Of a stretch of 25,039 nucleotides of DNA, positions 9,126 to 16,250 are shown in pieces. This DNA is from Caulobacterales bacterium 32-69-10 (GTDB lineage: Bacteria > Pseudomonadota > Alphaproteobacteria > Caulobacterales > Caulobacteraceae). The DNA lies in the NCBI GenBank assembly GCA_002280485.1, contig NCED01000022.1, positions 1 to 25,039 on the forward strand. Direction: 5' to 3'. Numbering within the stretch: the stretch's first letter is position 1; each line of letters begins with the position of its first letter. The notes under the pieces are model-generated. The model saw only the letters and a list, made by a program, of their open reading frames with translations, made no database searches and was not told the DNA's origin. The position numbers and the translations under genes were made by a program.

Positions 9126-9188
9126 GGCGTTGAAGCGGGGCGTCGCGGCGGCCATTACTGAACCGCACAGTTTTCGCCGGGACGCCTC

Positions 9189-9983
9189 ATGGACGCCATC
9201 GCCCCTCTGCTGACCGACCCGGCCGCCTGGGCCGCCCTCATCACCCTGATCGTGATGGAGCTGGTGCTGGGGATCGACAACCTCATCTTCATCTCGATCC
9301 TGACCAACAAGCTGCCGGAGGAATCCCGCAACAAGGCGCGCCGCATCGGCATCGGCCTGGCCCTGGGCATGCGGCTGGCCCTGCTGGCCACGCTCAGCTT
9401 CATCGTCGGCCTGACCGCCCCGGTGTTCTCCCTGCCCTTCAGCCCCGGGCCGGACGCCGACGGGCGCGTCCCCTTCGACCTGAACTTCTCCTGGCGCGAC
9501 CTGATCCTCATCGCCGGGGGCCTGTTCCTGGTGTGGAAGGCGACCCGGGAGATCCACCACTCGGTCGACCCCGCGCCGGCGCCCAGCCTGATGTCGGGCG
9601 GCGAGGCGGCGGTGAAGAACTTCGCCTCCGCCATTGTGCAGATCATCCTGCTCGACATGGTGTTCTCGATCGACTCGATCCTCACCGCCGTCGGCATGAC
9701 CGACCACCTGCCGATCATGGTGGTGGCGGTGATCGTGGCCGTCGGCCTGATGCTGGTCGCGGCCGGGCCCCTGGCCGCCTTCATCAACAACAACCCCACC
9801 GTGGTGATGCTGGCGCTCGGCTTCCTGCTGATGATCGGCATGGTGCTGATCGCCGACGGCTTCGGGGTCCACGTGCCCAAGGGCTACATCTACGCCGCCA
9901 TGGCCTTCTCGGCCTTCGTCGAGAGCCTCAACATCTTCGCTCGCAAACGGGCCGCCAGACGTGACGGGCCGACGCTGCACTAG
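9189..9983 (+). CDS. TerC-family integral membrane protein
   Basis: A 264-residue membrane protein of the TerC/YoaE/YgdQ group, some members of which export manganese or other divalent metals. The signature aspartates in membrane helices are present: [13 protein letters not shown] (D30) and [12 protein letters not shown] (D162), each followed by the conserved small-residue stretch. About seven to eight helices can be drawn: 15-37, 57-78, 103-117, 145-166, 174-195, 205-223 and 232-250. The ATG at 9189 is 63 bases after the previous stop. There is no room for, and no sign of, the yybP-ykoY manganese riboswitch that precedes many TerC genes. Substrate is unknown here. Confidence 0.92.
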   Translation: MDAIAPLLTDPAAWAALITLIVMELVLGIDNLIFISILTNKLPEESRNKARRIGIGLALGMRLALLATLSFIVGLTAPVFSLPFSPGPDADGRVPFDLNFSWRDLILIAGGLFLVWKATREIHHSVDPAPAPSLMSGGEAAVKNFASAIVQIILLDMVFSIDSILTAVGMTDHLPIMVVAVIVAVGLMLVAAGPLAAFINNNPTVVMLALGFLLMIGMVLIADGFGVHVPKGYIYAAMAFSAFVESLNIFARKRAARRDGPTLH

Positions 9984-10007
9984 GGGTCAACAGCACCGTT
10001 GGGCCGT

Positions 10008-10036
10008 TTGCTTGTGTGAATCAAATATCGTATTTC
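10008..10036 (+). promoter_or_regulatory. Candidate promoter and operator of the DHA2 exporter
   Basis: In an AT-rich patch, unusual for this genome, TTGCTT (10008-10013) and TATTTC (10031-10036) are separated by 17 bases. A small perfect inverted repeat AAATA-TCG-TATTT (10023-10035) overlaps the -10 region, where a repressor of the exporter could bind. No regulator gene of the TetR or MarR family is adjacent. Confidence 0.45.
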
Positions 10037-10090
10037 GCAACCTAATCGGGCCTGTCCCGTCGTTACGCCATGACGCCGGGGGAGGCGCCC

Positions 10091-11764
10091 ATGTCCCAGG
10101 CCGAGCCGGCGCAGCAGACCTTCACGGCCCAGGAACGCCGCATCACCATGATCGGGGTGCTGCTGGTGTTCCTGCTCGGCGCCCTCGACAACACCATCGT
10201 CTCGACCGCCATGCCGCGGATCGCGGCCCAGCTGCAGGGGCTGAACCTCTACGCCTGGGTCACCACCGCCTATATGCTGTCCTCGACGGTTACGGTGCCG
10301 ATCTACGGCAAGCTCGGCGACATCTACGGCCGCAAGCCGGTGCTGATCGCCGGCATCGTCGTCTTCCTGATCGGTTCGGGCCTGTGCGGCTTGGCGGGCG
10401 AGTTCGGCGACCTGCCGATCCTGGGCGGCGGCATGACCCAGCTGATCGTGTTCCGCGCCGTCCAGGGCCTGGGGGGCGGCGCCCTGTTCACCTCCGCCTT
10501 CGCCATCATCGCCGACCTCTATCCCCCGCGTGAGCGGGGCAAGTTCGCCGGCCTGTTCGGCGGGGTGTTCGGCCTGGCCTCGATCCTCGGGCCGGTGATC
10601 GGCGGCTTCCTCACCGACCTGGGGACCACACAGGTGTTCGGCCTGGCCGTGGCCGGCTGGCGCTGGATCTTCTACGTCAACCTGCCGATCAGCGCCCTGG
10701 CCCTGTTCATGATCATCGCCAGGATGCCCAAACTGACCCACCGGTTTCCGGGCAAGATCGACTTCCTGGGCGCGGGGCTGCTGGTGGTCGCCTTCGTGCC
10801 CCTGCTGCTCGCGCTCAGCCTGGGCGGCCGCACCTACCCGTGGGGCTCGCCGCCGGTCGTGGGGCTGTTCGCCGTGGCCGCCCTGGGGCTGTTCGGCTTC
10901 CTGGCCGCCGAGGCCAGGGTCGAGAACCCGATCCTGTCGCTGGACCTGTTCCGCAACCGGGTCTTCTCGACCGCCAACGCCGCCAACTTCGCCATCAACA
11001 TCGCCTTCATGGGCAGCGTGACCTTCATGCCGCTCTACATGCAGCTGGGCCAGGGCGTGGCGGCGACCACCAGCGGCCTGTCCATGCTGCCGATGATGGT
11101 GGGGATGATCGCGGCCTCGACCGCCAGCGGCCAGGCCATCAGCCGCACCGGCCAGTACAAGCCGTTCCTGATCGGCGGGGCGGCCATGATGACCTTTGCC
11201 CTGTTCCTGATCTCGCGGGTCACCGCCCAGACCGGGACCTGGGACCTGGCGTGGCGCATGCTGCTGCTGGGCTTTGGCCTGGGGCCCTCGATGAGCACCT
11301 TCAACATCGCCATCCAGAACGCCCTGCCGCGCAGCCAGATCGGCGTCGCCACCTCGGCCACGCAGTTTTTCCGCCAGATCGGCGGCACGGTGGGGGTGGC
11401 GATCTTCGGGGCGCTGCTGACCCACAACCTGGCGGTCAACGCCGCCCGCCTGCCCGCGGCGCCCGGAGCGCCCGCCCATGTGATGGACCTGGCGGACCTG
11501 CAGCGGATGGCGGTGGGCGACGGCGCCGCGCCGGTCGCCAGCGCGGCCAACGCCGCCGCTCCCGTGCTGGTCGATCCGGCCGTGCGCGAGGTGGTGGTGC
11601 AGGCGATCACCGGCCTCTTCACCGTTGGCATGGCGGTGGGGGTCGTGGCGCTGCTGCTGGTGATGCTGATCCCCGCCCTGCCGCTGGAGAACCGGCGCGG
11701 CCCCGCGCCGCCGCCGGCCGGGGTCGATGGGGCCGCCGAAGGGCTGGCCGAAGCGAAGGACTGA
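10091..11764 (+). CDS. DHA2-family (14-TM) multidrug efflux transporter, MFS
   Basis: A 557-residue major facilitator permease with 14 likely membrane helices, expected to export drugs or lipophilic toxins by proton antiport. LGALDNTIVSTAMPRIA (motif D1, residues 29-45), GKLGDIYGRKP (motif A, 73-83), FRAVQGLGGGALF (motif B, 121-133) and ILGPVIGG (motif C, 165-172) are all present. The start at 10091 is preceded by GGGGGAGG six bases upstream; an upstream in-frame ATG at 10070 lacks one. The C-terminal loop before the last helix (around residues 460-500) is long and Ala-rich. No periplasmic adaptor gene (EmrA type) is next to it, so it probably acts alone. The substrate cannot be predicted. 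Confidence 0.93.
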   Translation: MSQAEPAQQTFTAQERRITMIGVLLVFLLGALDNTIVSTAMPRIAAQLQGLNLYAWVTTAYMLSSTVTVPIYGKLGDIYGRKPVLIAGIVVFLIGSGLCGLAGEFGDLPILGGGMTQLIVFRAVQGLGGGALFTSAFAIIADLYPPRERGKFAGLFGGVFGLASILGPVIGGFLTDLGTTQVFGLAVAGWRWIFYVNLPISALALFMIIARMPKLTHRFPGKIDFLGAGLLVVAFVPLLLALSLGGRTYPWGSPPVVGLFAVAALGLFGFLAAEARVENPILSLDLFRNRVFSTANAANFAINIAFMGSVTFMPLYMQLGQGVAATTSGLSMLPMMVGMIAASTASGQAISRTGQYKPFLIGGAAMMTFALFLISRVTAQTGTWDLAWRMLLLGFGLGPSMSTFNIAIQNALPRSQIGVATSATQFFRQIGGTVGVAIFGALLTHNLAVNAARLPAAPGAPAHVMDLADLQRMAVGDGAAPVASAANAAAPVLVDPAVREVVVQAITGLFTVGMAVGVVALLLVMLIPALPLENRRGPAPPPAGVDGAAEGLAEAKD

Positions 11765-11779
11765 TCAGCCGCTGAAGGG

Positions 11780-12547
11780 CTACCGCCCGCGGGGCCAGCT
11801 CGGGATCGGCAGGGTCTCGGTCTGGGGCCGAGCGAACAGGAAGCCCTGCAGCAGGGAGACGCCCAGGTCGCGCAGGACTGCGTATTCGCCCATGGTCTCG
11901 ATGCCCTCGGCCACCAGCACGATGCCGAGCTCGTCGCACATCCGCCGGATCGAGGAGACGATGCAGCGGCGAACCCGGTCGCTGTCGATGCCGCGCACCA
12001 GCTCCATGTCGAGCTTGACGATGTCGGGCTGGAACTTGGCGAGCAGGGTGAGGCCGGAGTAGCCGGCCCCGAAGTCGTCGATGGCGGTGCGGAAGCCCGC
12101 GTCGCGATAGGCGGCGATGATGCGCCCCAGGTGGGTCGGGTCGTCGATCTGCTCGCCTTCGGTGAACTCGAAGATGATCCGCTGGGTCGGGAAGTTCAGC
12201 TTCTCGGCCGCGGCCTTGGCGATGCGGGTGCAGGCCGCCGCATCGGTCACCGCATTGGGCATGAAATTGATCGACAGGGCCGCCGAACTGTCCTTCAGCC
12301 CAAGGCGGGCCGCGCATTCCATGGCGGTGATGCGGCATTGCTGGTCGAAGTCGCGCCGGTTGGTCATGTCGACCAGGGACAGGATGTCGGCGGCGCCCTC
12401 GCCGTCCACGCCCCGCACCAGGGCCTCATAGGCGAAGATGTCGCGCGAGCCGGCGTCCACGATCGGCTGGAAGGCCATGGTGATCGGAGCTGGGAAGGCG
12501 TAGCGGGCCCGCGCCGAGTCTAGTCGGCGCAGCGTCGTCGCGCTCAT
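11780..12547 (-). CDS. Stand-alone EAL-domain cyclic-di-GMP phosphodiesterase
   Basis: A 255-residue protein made almost entirely of one EAL domain, which linearises cyclic di-GMP to pGpG. The catalytic set looks complete: EALVRG (41-46), N94 in SINFMPN, E130 in FEFTE, the DD pair in IDDFGAGYSGL (157-158), K178 in VKLD, E214 in VAEGIET and Q234 in LQGFLF. It should therefore be enzymatically active. There is no sensory domain, GGDEF domain or membrane segment; the first 20 residues are basic. The frame is open upstream to 12766, but the ATG at 12547 has AGGAG in front and the extension would run into the 6S RNA gene. Its 3' end faces the MFS gene only 15 bases away. Confidence 0.93.
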   Translation of the reverse strand: MSATTLRRLDSARARYAFPAPITMAFQPIVDAGSRDIFAYEALVRGVDGEGAADILSLVDMTNRRDFDQQCRITAMECAARLGLKDSSAALSINFMPNAVTDAAACTRIAKAAAEKLNFPTQRIIFEFTEGEQIDDPTHLGRIIAAYRDAGFRTAIDDFGAGYSGLTLLAKFQPDIVKLDMELVRGIDSDRVRRCIVSSIRRMCDELGIVLVAEGIETMGEYAVLRDLGVSLLQGFLFARPQTETLPIPSWPRGR

Positions 12548-12629
12548 GGTAAGCCGGCTCCTAAGGTCGTCTCGTAACCTTACCTTGGCCGAAAACCCTG
12601 AAGAAACCGCTTCCAGGGGCCGGTCGCGC

Positions 12630-12658
12630 TTGAGACCGGGGGTCGGAGGCCCTACCTT
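12630..12658 (+). promoter_or_regulatory. Promoter of the 6S RNA gene
   Basis: TTGAGA (12630-12635) and TACCTT (12653-12658) are spaced by exactly 17 bases, placing transcription initiation near 12665, where the lower stem of the predicted 6S RNA begins. This agreement between promoter and RNA structure supports both calls. Confidence 0.6.
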
Positions 12659-12664
12659 GGACCA

Positions 12665-12838
12665 CGGCGGGTCTTGCTGCGGCTCTCGTCGGAGGCAACC
12701 ATATCCCGGGGACCTTAATTCATCTCGACGGGAGCTGTCCCTGCTTGGGTTCGTGGACCCCGGCACACGGCGCCCACCTGGTAAGCCAGGTCCGAGGGGA
12801 TTGAACCGCCCTCCACGGCTCTTCGCGGCGCCGCCACC
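12665..12838 (+). ncRNA. ssrS: 6S RNA (RNA polymerase regulator)
   Basis: A non-coding RNA that mimics an open promoter and sequesters sigma-70 RNA polymerase. Visible features: an apical hairpin ACCTGG-TAAG-CCAGGT (12776-12791); the strand TCCGAGGGGATTGAACC (12791-12807), strongly reminiscent of alphaproteobacterial 6S RNA; and complementary outer arms (AACCATATCCC near 12697-12707 with GGGGATTGAACC, GGAGG at 12691-12695 with CCTCC at 12810-12814, and GGCGG with CCGCC at the ends), leaving a large unpaired centre. Its location just upstream of the 5-formyltetrahydrofolate cyclo-ligase gene is the conserved 6S position in alpha- and gammaproteobacteria. Ends are approximate, set from the promoter and the closing stem. 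Confidence 0.85.
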
Positions 12839-12850
12839 CTATCTCTCCTG

Positions 12851-12978
12851 CGTGCTTCGAGACGCGCAAGGCTTCGACAAGCTCAGCCTCGCGCTCCTCA
12901 GCATGACGAACGTTTGTGCAGCCCAACCCGGCCCGTCATCCTGAGGAGCCCGAGGAACTCGGGCGTCTCGAAGGACGC
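12851..12978. repeat. Inverted pair of REP-like elements ahead of the cyclo-ligase gene
   Basis: Two copies of a repeat face each other. The left copy (12851-12908) ends GCTCCTCAGCATGACG and the right copy (12934-12978) begins CGTCATCCTGAGGAGC; these are complementary with one mismatch. The outer parts TCGAGACGC (12857-12865) and GCGTCTCGA (12963-12971) pair as well. The left copy also contains CTTCGACAAGCTCAG, shared with the repeat pair at 15582-15667. The right copy runs up to the start codon of the cyclo-ligase gene, so it supplies that gene's ribosome-binding region. Confidence 0.75.
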
Positions 12979-13563
12979 ATGACCGCCATGCCAATTGACG
13001 ACGCCAAGGCCGCCCTGCGGGCCGAGCTGCGCGCCCGCCGGGCCGAGGCCAAACGGGCCGATCCGGACGCCGCTGTCCATGCCGCCCAGGCCTTCGCCCG
13101 CGCCGGGCTCGGCCGGTTCGCCGTGGCGGCGATCTACCATCCCCAGGGGGCCGAGATGGACCCTTACCCCCTGGCCGCCATGCTGGAGCGCCAGGGCGCC
13201 CGCATCGCCCTGCCCGTGGCGGTGGAGCGGGACGCGCCGCTGGTGTTCCGCCTGCTCAGCGAGGGCGGGCAGATGCGCCCCGACGCCGTCGGCATCCCCT
13301 CGCCCACCGGGGACGCGGCCGACGTACGGCCCGACCTCGTCGTCTGTCCCCTGCTCGGTTTCGACCGCCGCGGCGGCCGGCTGGGCCAGGGCGGCGGCTT
13401 CTACGACCGCACCCTGGCGGCCCTGCGCGCCGGCGGCCCCGTTGTCGCCATCGGCCTGGCCTACGCCGCCCAGGAACTGGCCGATATCCCGCTCGGTCCT
13501 TTCGATCAGCCCCTGGACGGCGTACTGACCGAGCAGGGCTATCGGCCCACGGAAAGGGATTAG
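12979..13563 (+). CDS. 5-formyltetrahydrofolate cyclo-ligase
   Basis: A 194-residue cytosolic enzyme (also called YgfA or methenyltetrahydrofolate synthetase) that uses ATP to convert 5-formyl-THF to 5,10-methenyl-THF. AALRAELRARRA at the N-terminus, IALPVAVERDAPLVFR (substrate region), PDLVVCPLLGFDRRGGRLGQGGGFYDRTL (the ATP-binding signature, about 123-151) and AIGLAYAAQE identify the family, and the length is typical. The start is taken at the ATG at 12979; the ATG at 12988 is equally possible, and an upstream in-frame ATG would start inside the repeat. It lies downstream of 6S RNA, as in many proteobacteria, and directly abuts the metallophosphoesterase gene. Confidence 0.95.
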   Translation: MTAMPIDDAKAALRAELRARRAEAKRADPDAAVHAAQAFARAGLGRFAVAAIYHPQGAEMDPYPLAAMLERQGARIALPVAVERDAPLVFRLLSEGGQMRPDAVGIPSPTGDAADVRPDLVVCPLLGFDRRGGRLGQGGGFYDRTLAALRAGGPVVAIGLAYAAQELADIPLGPFDQPLDGVLTEQGYRPTERD

Positions 13564-14409
13564 ATGCGGCTTGCCTTCTTTGGCGACGTGATCGGACGGC
13601 CGGGGCGCGAGGCCCTGTCCACGCACCTGCCAGGCATCCGCCGGCGGCTGGGGCTGGAGTTCGTCGTGGTCAACGCCGAGAACGTGGCCTCCGGCTTCGG
13701 CGTCACCGAGAAGACCGCCGAGGAGCTGTTCGAGGCCGGCGCCGACTGCCTGACCCTGGGCAACCACTCCTGGGACCAGCGCGAGGCCCTGACCTATATC
13801 GACCGCGAGCCGCGCCTCCTGCGCCCCCTGAACTATCCGCAGCTGAGCCGCGCGCCCGGCAAGGGCGCGTGGATGTACGAGGCGCCGGGGGGCAAGCGGG
13901 TGCTGGTGATCAGCCTGCTCGGCCGGGTGCACATGGACGCCCTGGACGACCCCTTCTCGGCCGTCGAGCGGGAACTGGAAGCGGGTCCCCTCGGCATGGC
14001 CTGCGACGCGGTGATCGTCGACATGCACTGCGAAGCCACCTCCGAGAAGATGGCCATGGGGCACTTCTGCGACGGCCGCGCCAGCCTGGTCGTCGGGACC
14101 CACACCCACGTGCCGACCGCCGACGCCCAGATCCTCCCCGGCGGCACGGCCTATCAGACCGACGCCGGCGGCTGCTGCGACTACGACAGCGTCATCGGCA
14201 TGGGCAAGGAGGAGTCGGTGCGCCGCTTCACCACCCGCCTGCCCGGCGCCCGGCACCAGCCGGCGACCGGCCCGGCCACCGTCTGCGGCGTCTTCGTGGA
14301 GACCGACAACCGCACGGGCCTGGCCAAGCGCATCGAGCCCATCCGCATCGGCGGGCGTCTGATCCCGCACATGCCCAGCCTGGATGTGGGCGTGGCGGCG
14401 GCGGAGTAG
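13564..14409 (+). CDS. YmdB-like metallophosphoesterase (TIGR00282 family)
   Basis: A 281-residue calcineurin-like phosphoesterase. The metal-ligand motifs occur in order: FGDVIGRPGR (6-15), NAENVASGFG (37-46), LGNHSWDQ (65-72), VDMHCEATSEKMAMG (around 147-161) and VVGTHTHVPTADAQILPGGTAYQTDAG (around 176-202). In Bacillus, YmdB is a cyclic-nucleotide phosphodiesterase that affects biofilm and motility decisions; in alphaproteobacteria the physiological substrate is unknown. Its ATG follows the cyclo-ligase stop with no gap, so the two are co-translated. The conserved pairing of this family with a folate enzyme in this operon is notable but unexplained. Full length, no signal peptide. Confidence 0.92.
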   Translation: MRLAFFGDVIGRPGREALSTHLPGIRRRLGLEFVVVNAENVASGFGVTEKTAEELFEAGADCLTLGNHSWDQREALTYIDREPRLLRPLNYPQLSRAPGKGAWMYEAPGGKRVLVISLLGRVHMDALDDPFSAVERELEAGPLGMACDAVIVDMHCEATSEKMAMGHFCDGRASLVVGTHTHVPTADAQILPGGTAYQTDAGGCCDYDSVIGMGKEESVRRFTTRLPGARHQPATGPATVCGVFVETDNRTGLAKRIEPIRIGGRLIPHMPSLDVGVAAAE

Positions 14410-14419
14410 CGCGCTCCAT

Positions 14420-14707
14420 TCAGGGCTTCAGCACCCGGATCGAGCCGATGGTCAGCTCGTCGACGTGCAGCTTGCGGATGCGGGCCTTGCCGATCGCCAG
14501 CTTGCCGATGGCCATGGCCCCCACGGCGATGGCCCCGATCGCCAGCGCGCCGACGGCGAAGGCCCCGACCGCCGTGGCGCCGACCGCCAGGGCCTTGGCG
14601 GTGGTCGGATCCACCAGCCGGTGGTCGCCGCGCCTGCGCGTCGGCAGCCATTGGACCAGCGGCGGACGCTGGCCGTCCTCCGCGGCGTCGAAATCTGAAC
14701 GGGTCAT
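14420..14707 (-). CDS. Small pentad-repeat protein of unknown function
   Basis: A 95-residue protein. After a hydrophilic N-terminal third come eleven consecutive pentads (39-93). They run ALAVG, ATAVG, AFAVG, ALAIG, AIAVG, AMAIG, KLAIG, then degenerate to KARIR, KLHVD, ELTIG and SIRVL. The period-5 pattern of small residue, any residue, small residue, Val/Ile, Gly resembles the quadrilateral beta-helix of pentapeptide-repeat proteins, though the classical A(D/N)Lxx consensus is absent. The hydrophobic middle could also pack in a membrane. The ATG at 14707 has GAGGAC upstream and is preferred over the ATG at 14722. It is divergent from yebC. No function can be assigned. The opposite strand is also open here, but only this frame gives a regular protein repeat. 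Confidence 0.72.
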   Translation of the reverse strand: MTRSDFDAAEDGQRPPLVQWLPTRRRGDHRLVDPTTAKALAVGATAVGAFAVGALAIGAIAVGAMAIGKLAIGKARIRKLHVDELTIGSIRVLKP

Positions 14708-14822
14708 AGGCAAGGTCCTCATCGCAAAGGTCTAACCGGCGCTGGCCGCTCCGGTTCCGCCACCCTGGCGTTCGGGGCCGGGCGCCGCTATGACCCGCCT
14801 CAAAGGGACTTGAGAAGACGAC

Positions 14823-15569
14823 ATGGCCGGCCACTCGAAATTCAAGAACATCCAGCACCGCAAGGGCCGGCAGGACAAGCTGCGCTCCAAGCTGTTCTCC
14901 AAACTGTCGCGCGACATCACCCTGGCCGCCAAGCAGGGCGTGCCCGACCCGAACGCCAACGCCCGCCTGCGCCTGGCCGTGACCAACGCCCGCGCCGAGT
15001 CCATGCCGCGCGACAATATCGAACGCGCCATCAAGAAGGCCATCTCGGGCGAGACCGACAATATGGAGGAGATCCGCTACGAGGGCTTCGGCCCCGGCGG
15101 CGTCGGCCTCATCGTCGAGGTCCTGACCGACAACCGCAACCGCTCGGCCATGAGCCTGCGCACCATCTTCGGCAAGAACGGCGGGGCGCTCGGCGAAAGC
15201 GGCTCGGTCGCCTTCATGTTCGATCGCATGGGCCAGATCGTCTATCCGGCCAAGGTGGCCAGCGAAGACAAGGTGATGGACGCCGCCATCGAGGCCGGCG
15301 CCCAGGACGTGGAATCCGACGAGGAGAGCCACACCATCTTCACCGCCTTCGAGGACCTGAACACCGTGGTCGACGGGCTGCAGGCCGTACTCGGCGACCC
15401 CAAGTCGACCAGCATAGTCTGGCGCCCCAAGAGCGGCGTCCCGGTCACCGGCGACGCGATCCCGACCCTGATGAAGCTGATGGACTCCCTCGACGACGAC
15501 GACGACGTGCAGAACGTGTTCGCCAACTTCGAGATGAGCGACGAGGACATGGCGCGGCTGGAGGAGTAG
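14823..15569 (+). CDS. yebC: YebC/PmpR family protein (TACO1-like translation factor)
   Basis: A 248-residue cytosolic protein. [32 protein letters not shown] is the unmistakable N-terminus, followed by [27 protein letters not shown], then [21 protein letters not shown], and [11 protein letters not shown]. Older literature calls it a transcriptional regulator, while recent work on bacterial YebC and mitochondrial TACO1 supports a role in translation through proline-rich stretches. That is relevant because pal and tolA in this window encode such stretches. The ATG is preceded by GAGAAG. It sits immediately upstream of ruvCAB, a widespread arrangement. A palindromic repeat pair directly after the stop may separate its transcript from ruvC. 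Confidence 0.96.
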   Translation: MAGHSKFKNIQHRKGRQDKLRSKLFSKLSRDITLAAKQGVPDPNANARLRLAVTNARAESMPRDNIERAIKKAISGETDNMEEIRYEGFGPGGVGLIVEVLTDNRNRSAMSLRTIFGKNGGALGESGSVAFMFDRMGQIVYPAKVASEDKVMDAAIEAGAQDVESDEESHTIFTAFEDLNTVVDGLQAVLGDPKSTSIVWRPKSGVPVTGDAIPTLMKLMDSLDDDDDVQNVFANFEMSDEDMARLEE

Positions 15570-15581
15570 CGGGTCCGAAAG

Positions 15582-15667
15582 CCTCGTCCTTCGACAAGCT
15601 CAGGATGAGGCTTTCTACTGCAGCGTCGTTGAAGTCCGCCTCATCCTGAGCCTGTCGAAGGACGAGG
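15582..15667. repeat. Inverted repeat pair (REP-like) between yebC and ruvC
   Basis: The left arm (15582-15610) starts CCTCGTCCTTCGACAAGCTC. The right arm (15639-15667) is its near-perfect reverse complement, 29 bases each, separated by 28 bases. The CCTTCGACAAGCTCAGGATG core is the same family as part of the repeat at 12851-12908. As RNA it would fold into a long stem that could terminate yebC transcription or stabilise its 3' end. Confidence 0.8.
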
Positions 15668-15681
15668 CGGACGCACTGGCG

Positions 15682-15696
15682 TTAACCCGTCGTTAA
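15682..15696. promoter_or_regulatory. CtrA-type box (TTAA-N7-TTAA) upstream of ruvC
   Basis: TTAA at 15682-15685 and TTAA at 15693-15696 are separated by exactly seven bases, the full consensus of the cell-cycle regulator CtrA in Caulobacter and relatives. It lies 39 bases before the ruvC start. The same sequence reads GTTA-N7-GTTA from 15681, one base per half-site away from the alphaproteobacterial LexA box GTTC-N7-GTTC. TTAA is rare in such GC-rich DNA, so a functional site is likely; which regulator uses it is inference. Confidence 0.6.
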
Positions 15697-15734
15697 CCGC
15701 GATAGCCGCCTTCCCGAAGGAGCCCGCACGGGCG

Positions 15735-16250
15735 ATGCTCCGGGAACACATGACGAACGCGATTCGCATCCTCGGGCTCGATCCCGGCCTCCGCCGCACC
15801 GGCTGGGGCGTAGTGATCTGCGCCGGGTCGCGCCTGACCCATGTGGCGCACGGGGTGATCGTCCCGTCCGAGACCGCGGCCTTTTCCGACCGCCTGCTGC
15901 ACCTGCTCGACCATCTGGACGCGGTGATCGCCGAGCACGCCCCGCACGAGGCGGCGGTCGAGGAGGTCTTCGTCAACATGAATCCGGCCTCGACCCTGAA
16001 GCTCGGCCACGCCCGCGCCTGCTCCCTGCTGGCGCCCGCCCGCGCCGGGGTGCCGGTTTCCGAATACGCCACCCGCCTGGTCAAGAAGGCGGTGGTCGGC
16101 ACCGGCGCGGCCGACAAGGACCAGGTCGGCTTCATGGTGAAGCGCCTGCTGCCGGGCGCCGGCCCGACCTGCGCCGACAGCGCCGACGCCCTGGCGGTCG
16201 CCATCGCCCACGCGCATCTGCGAATTCACAGTCTTAGGATCGCGTCATGA
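15735..16250 (+). CDS. ruvC: Holliday junction endonuclease RuvC
   Basis: A 171-residue dimeric endonuclease that cuts Holliday junctions after RuvAB branch migration. The RNase-H-like active site is visible: [15 protein letters not shown] (D16), [21 protein letters not shown] (E76/E77), and [16 protein letters not shown] (D148, D151). The start at 15735 has AAGGAG upstream, but 12 bases away; the ATG at 15750 (MTNAIRILG) would give the more usual N-terminus and remains possible. The stop overlaps the ruvA ATG (ATGA). It is the first gene of the ruvCAB-ybgC unit, with a CtrA-type box upstream. Confidence 0.96.
   Translation: MLREHMTNAIRILGLDPGLRRTGWGVVICAGSRLTHVAHGVIVPSETAAFSDRLLHLLDHLDAVIAEHAPHEAAVEEVFVNMNPASTLKLGHARACSLLAPARAGVPVSEYATRLVKKAVVGTGAADKDQVGFMVKRLLPGAGPTCADSADALAVAIAHAHLRIHSLRIAS

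Noticed and set aside
9126..9188. Possible yybP-ykoY manganese riboswitch before the TerC gene
   Set aside because: Only 63 bases separate the genes and none of the conserved loops of this riboswitch can be recognised.
12548..12766. N-terminal extension of the EAL protein by 73 residues
   Set aside because: It would cover the 6S RNA gene and its promoter; the ATG at 12547 has a good ribosome-binding site and gives a complete EAL domain.
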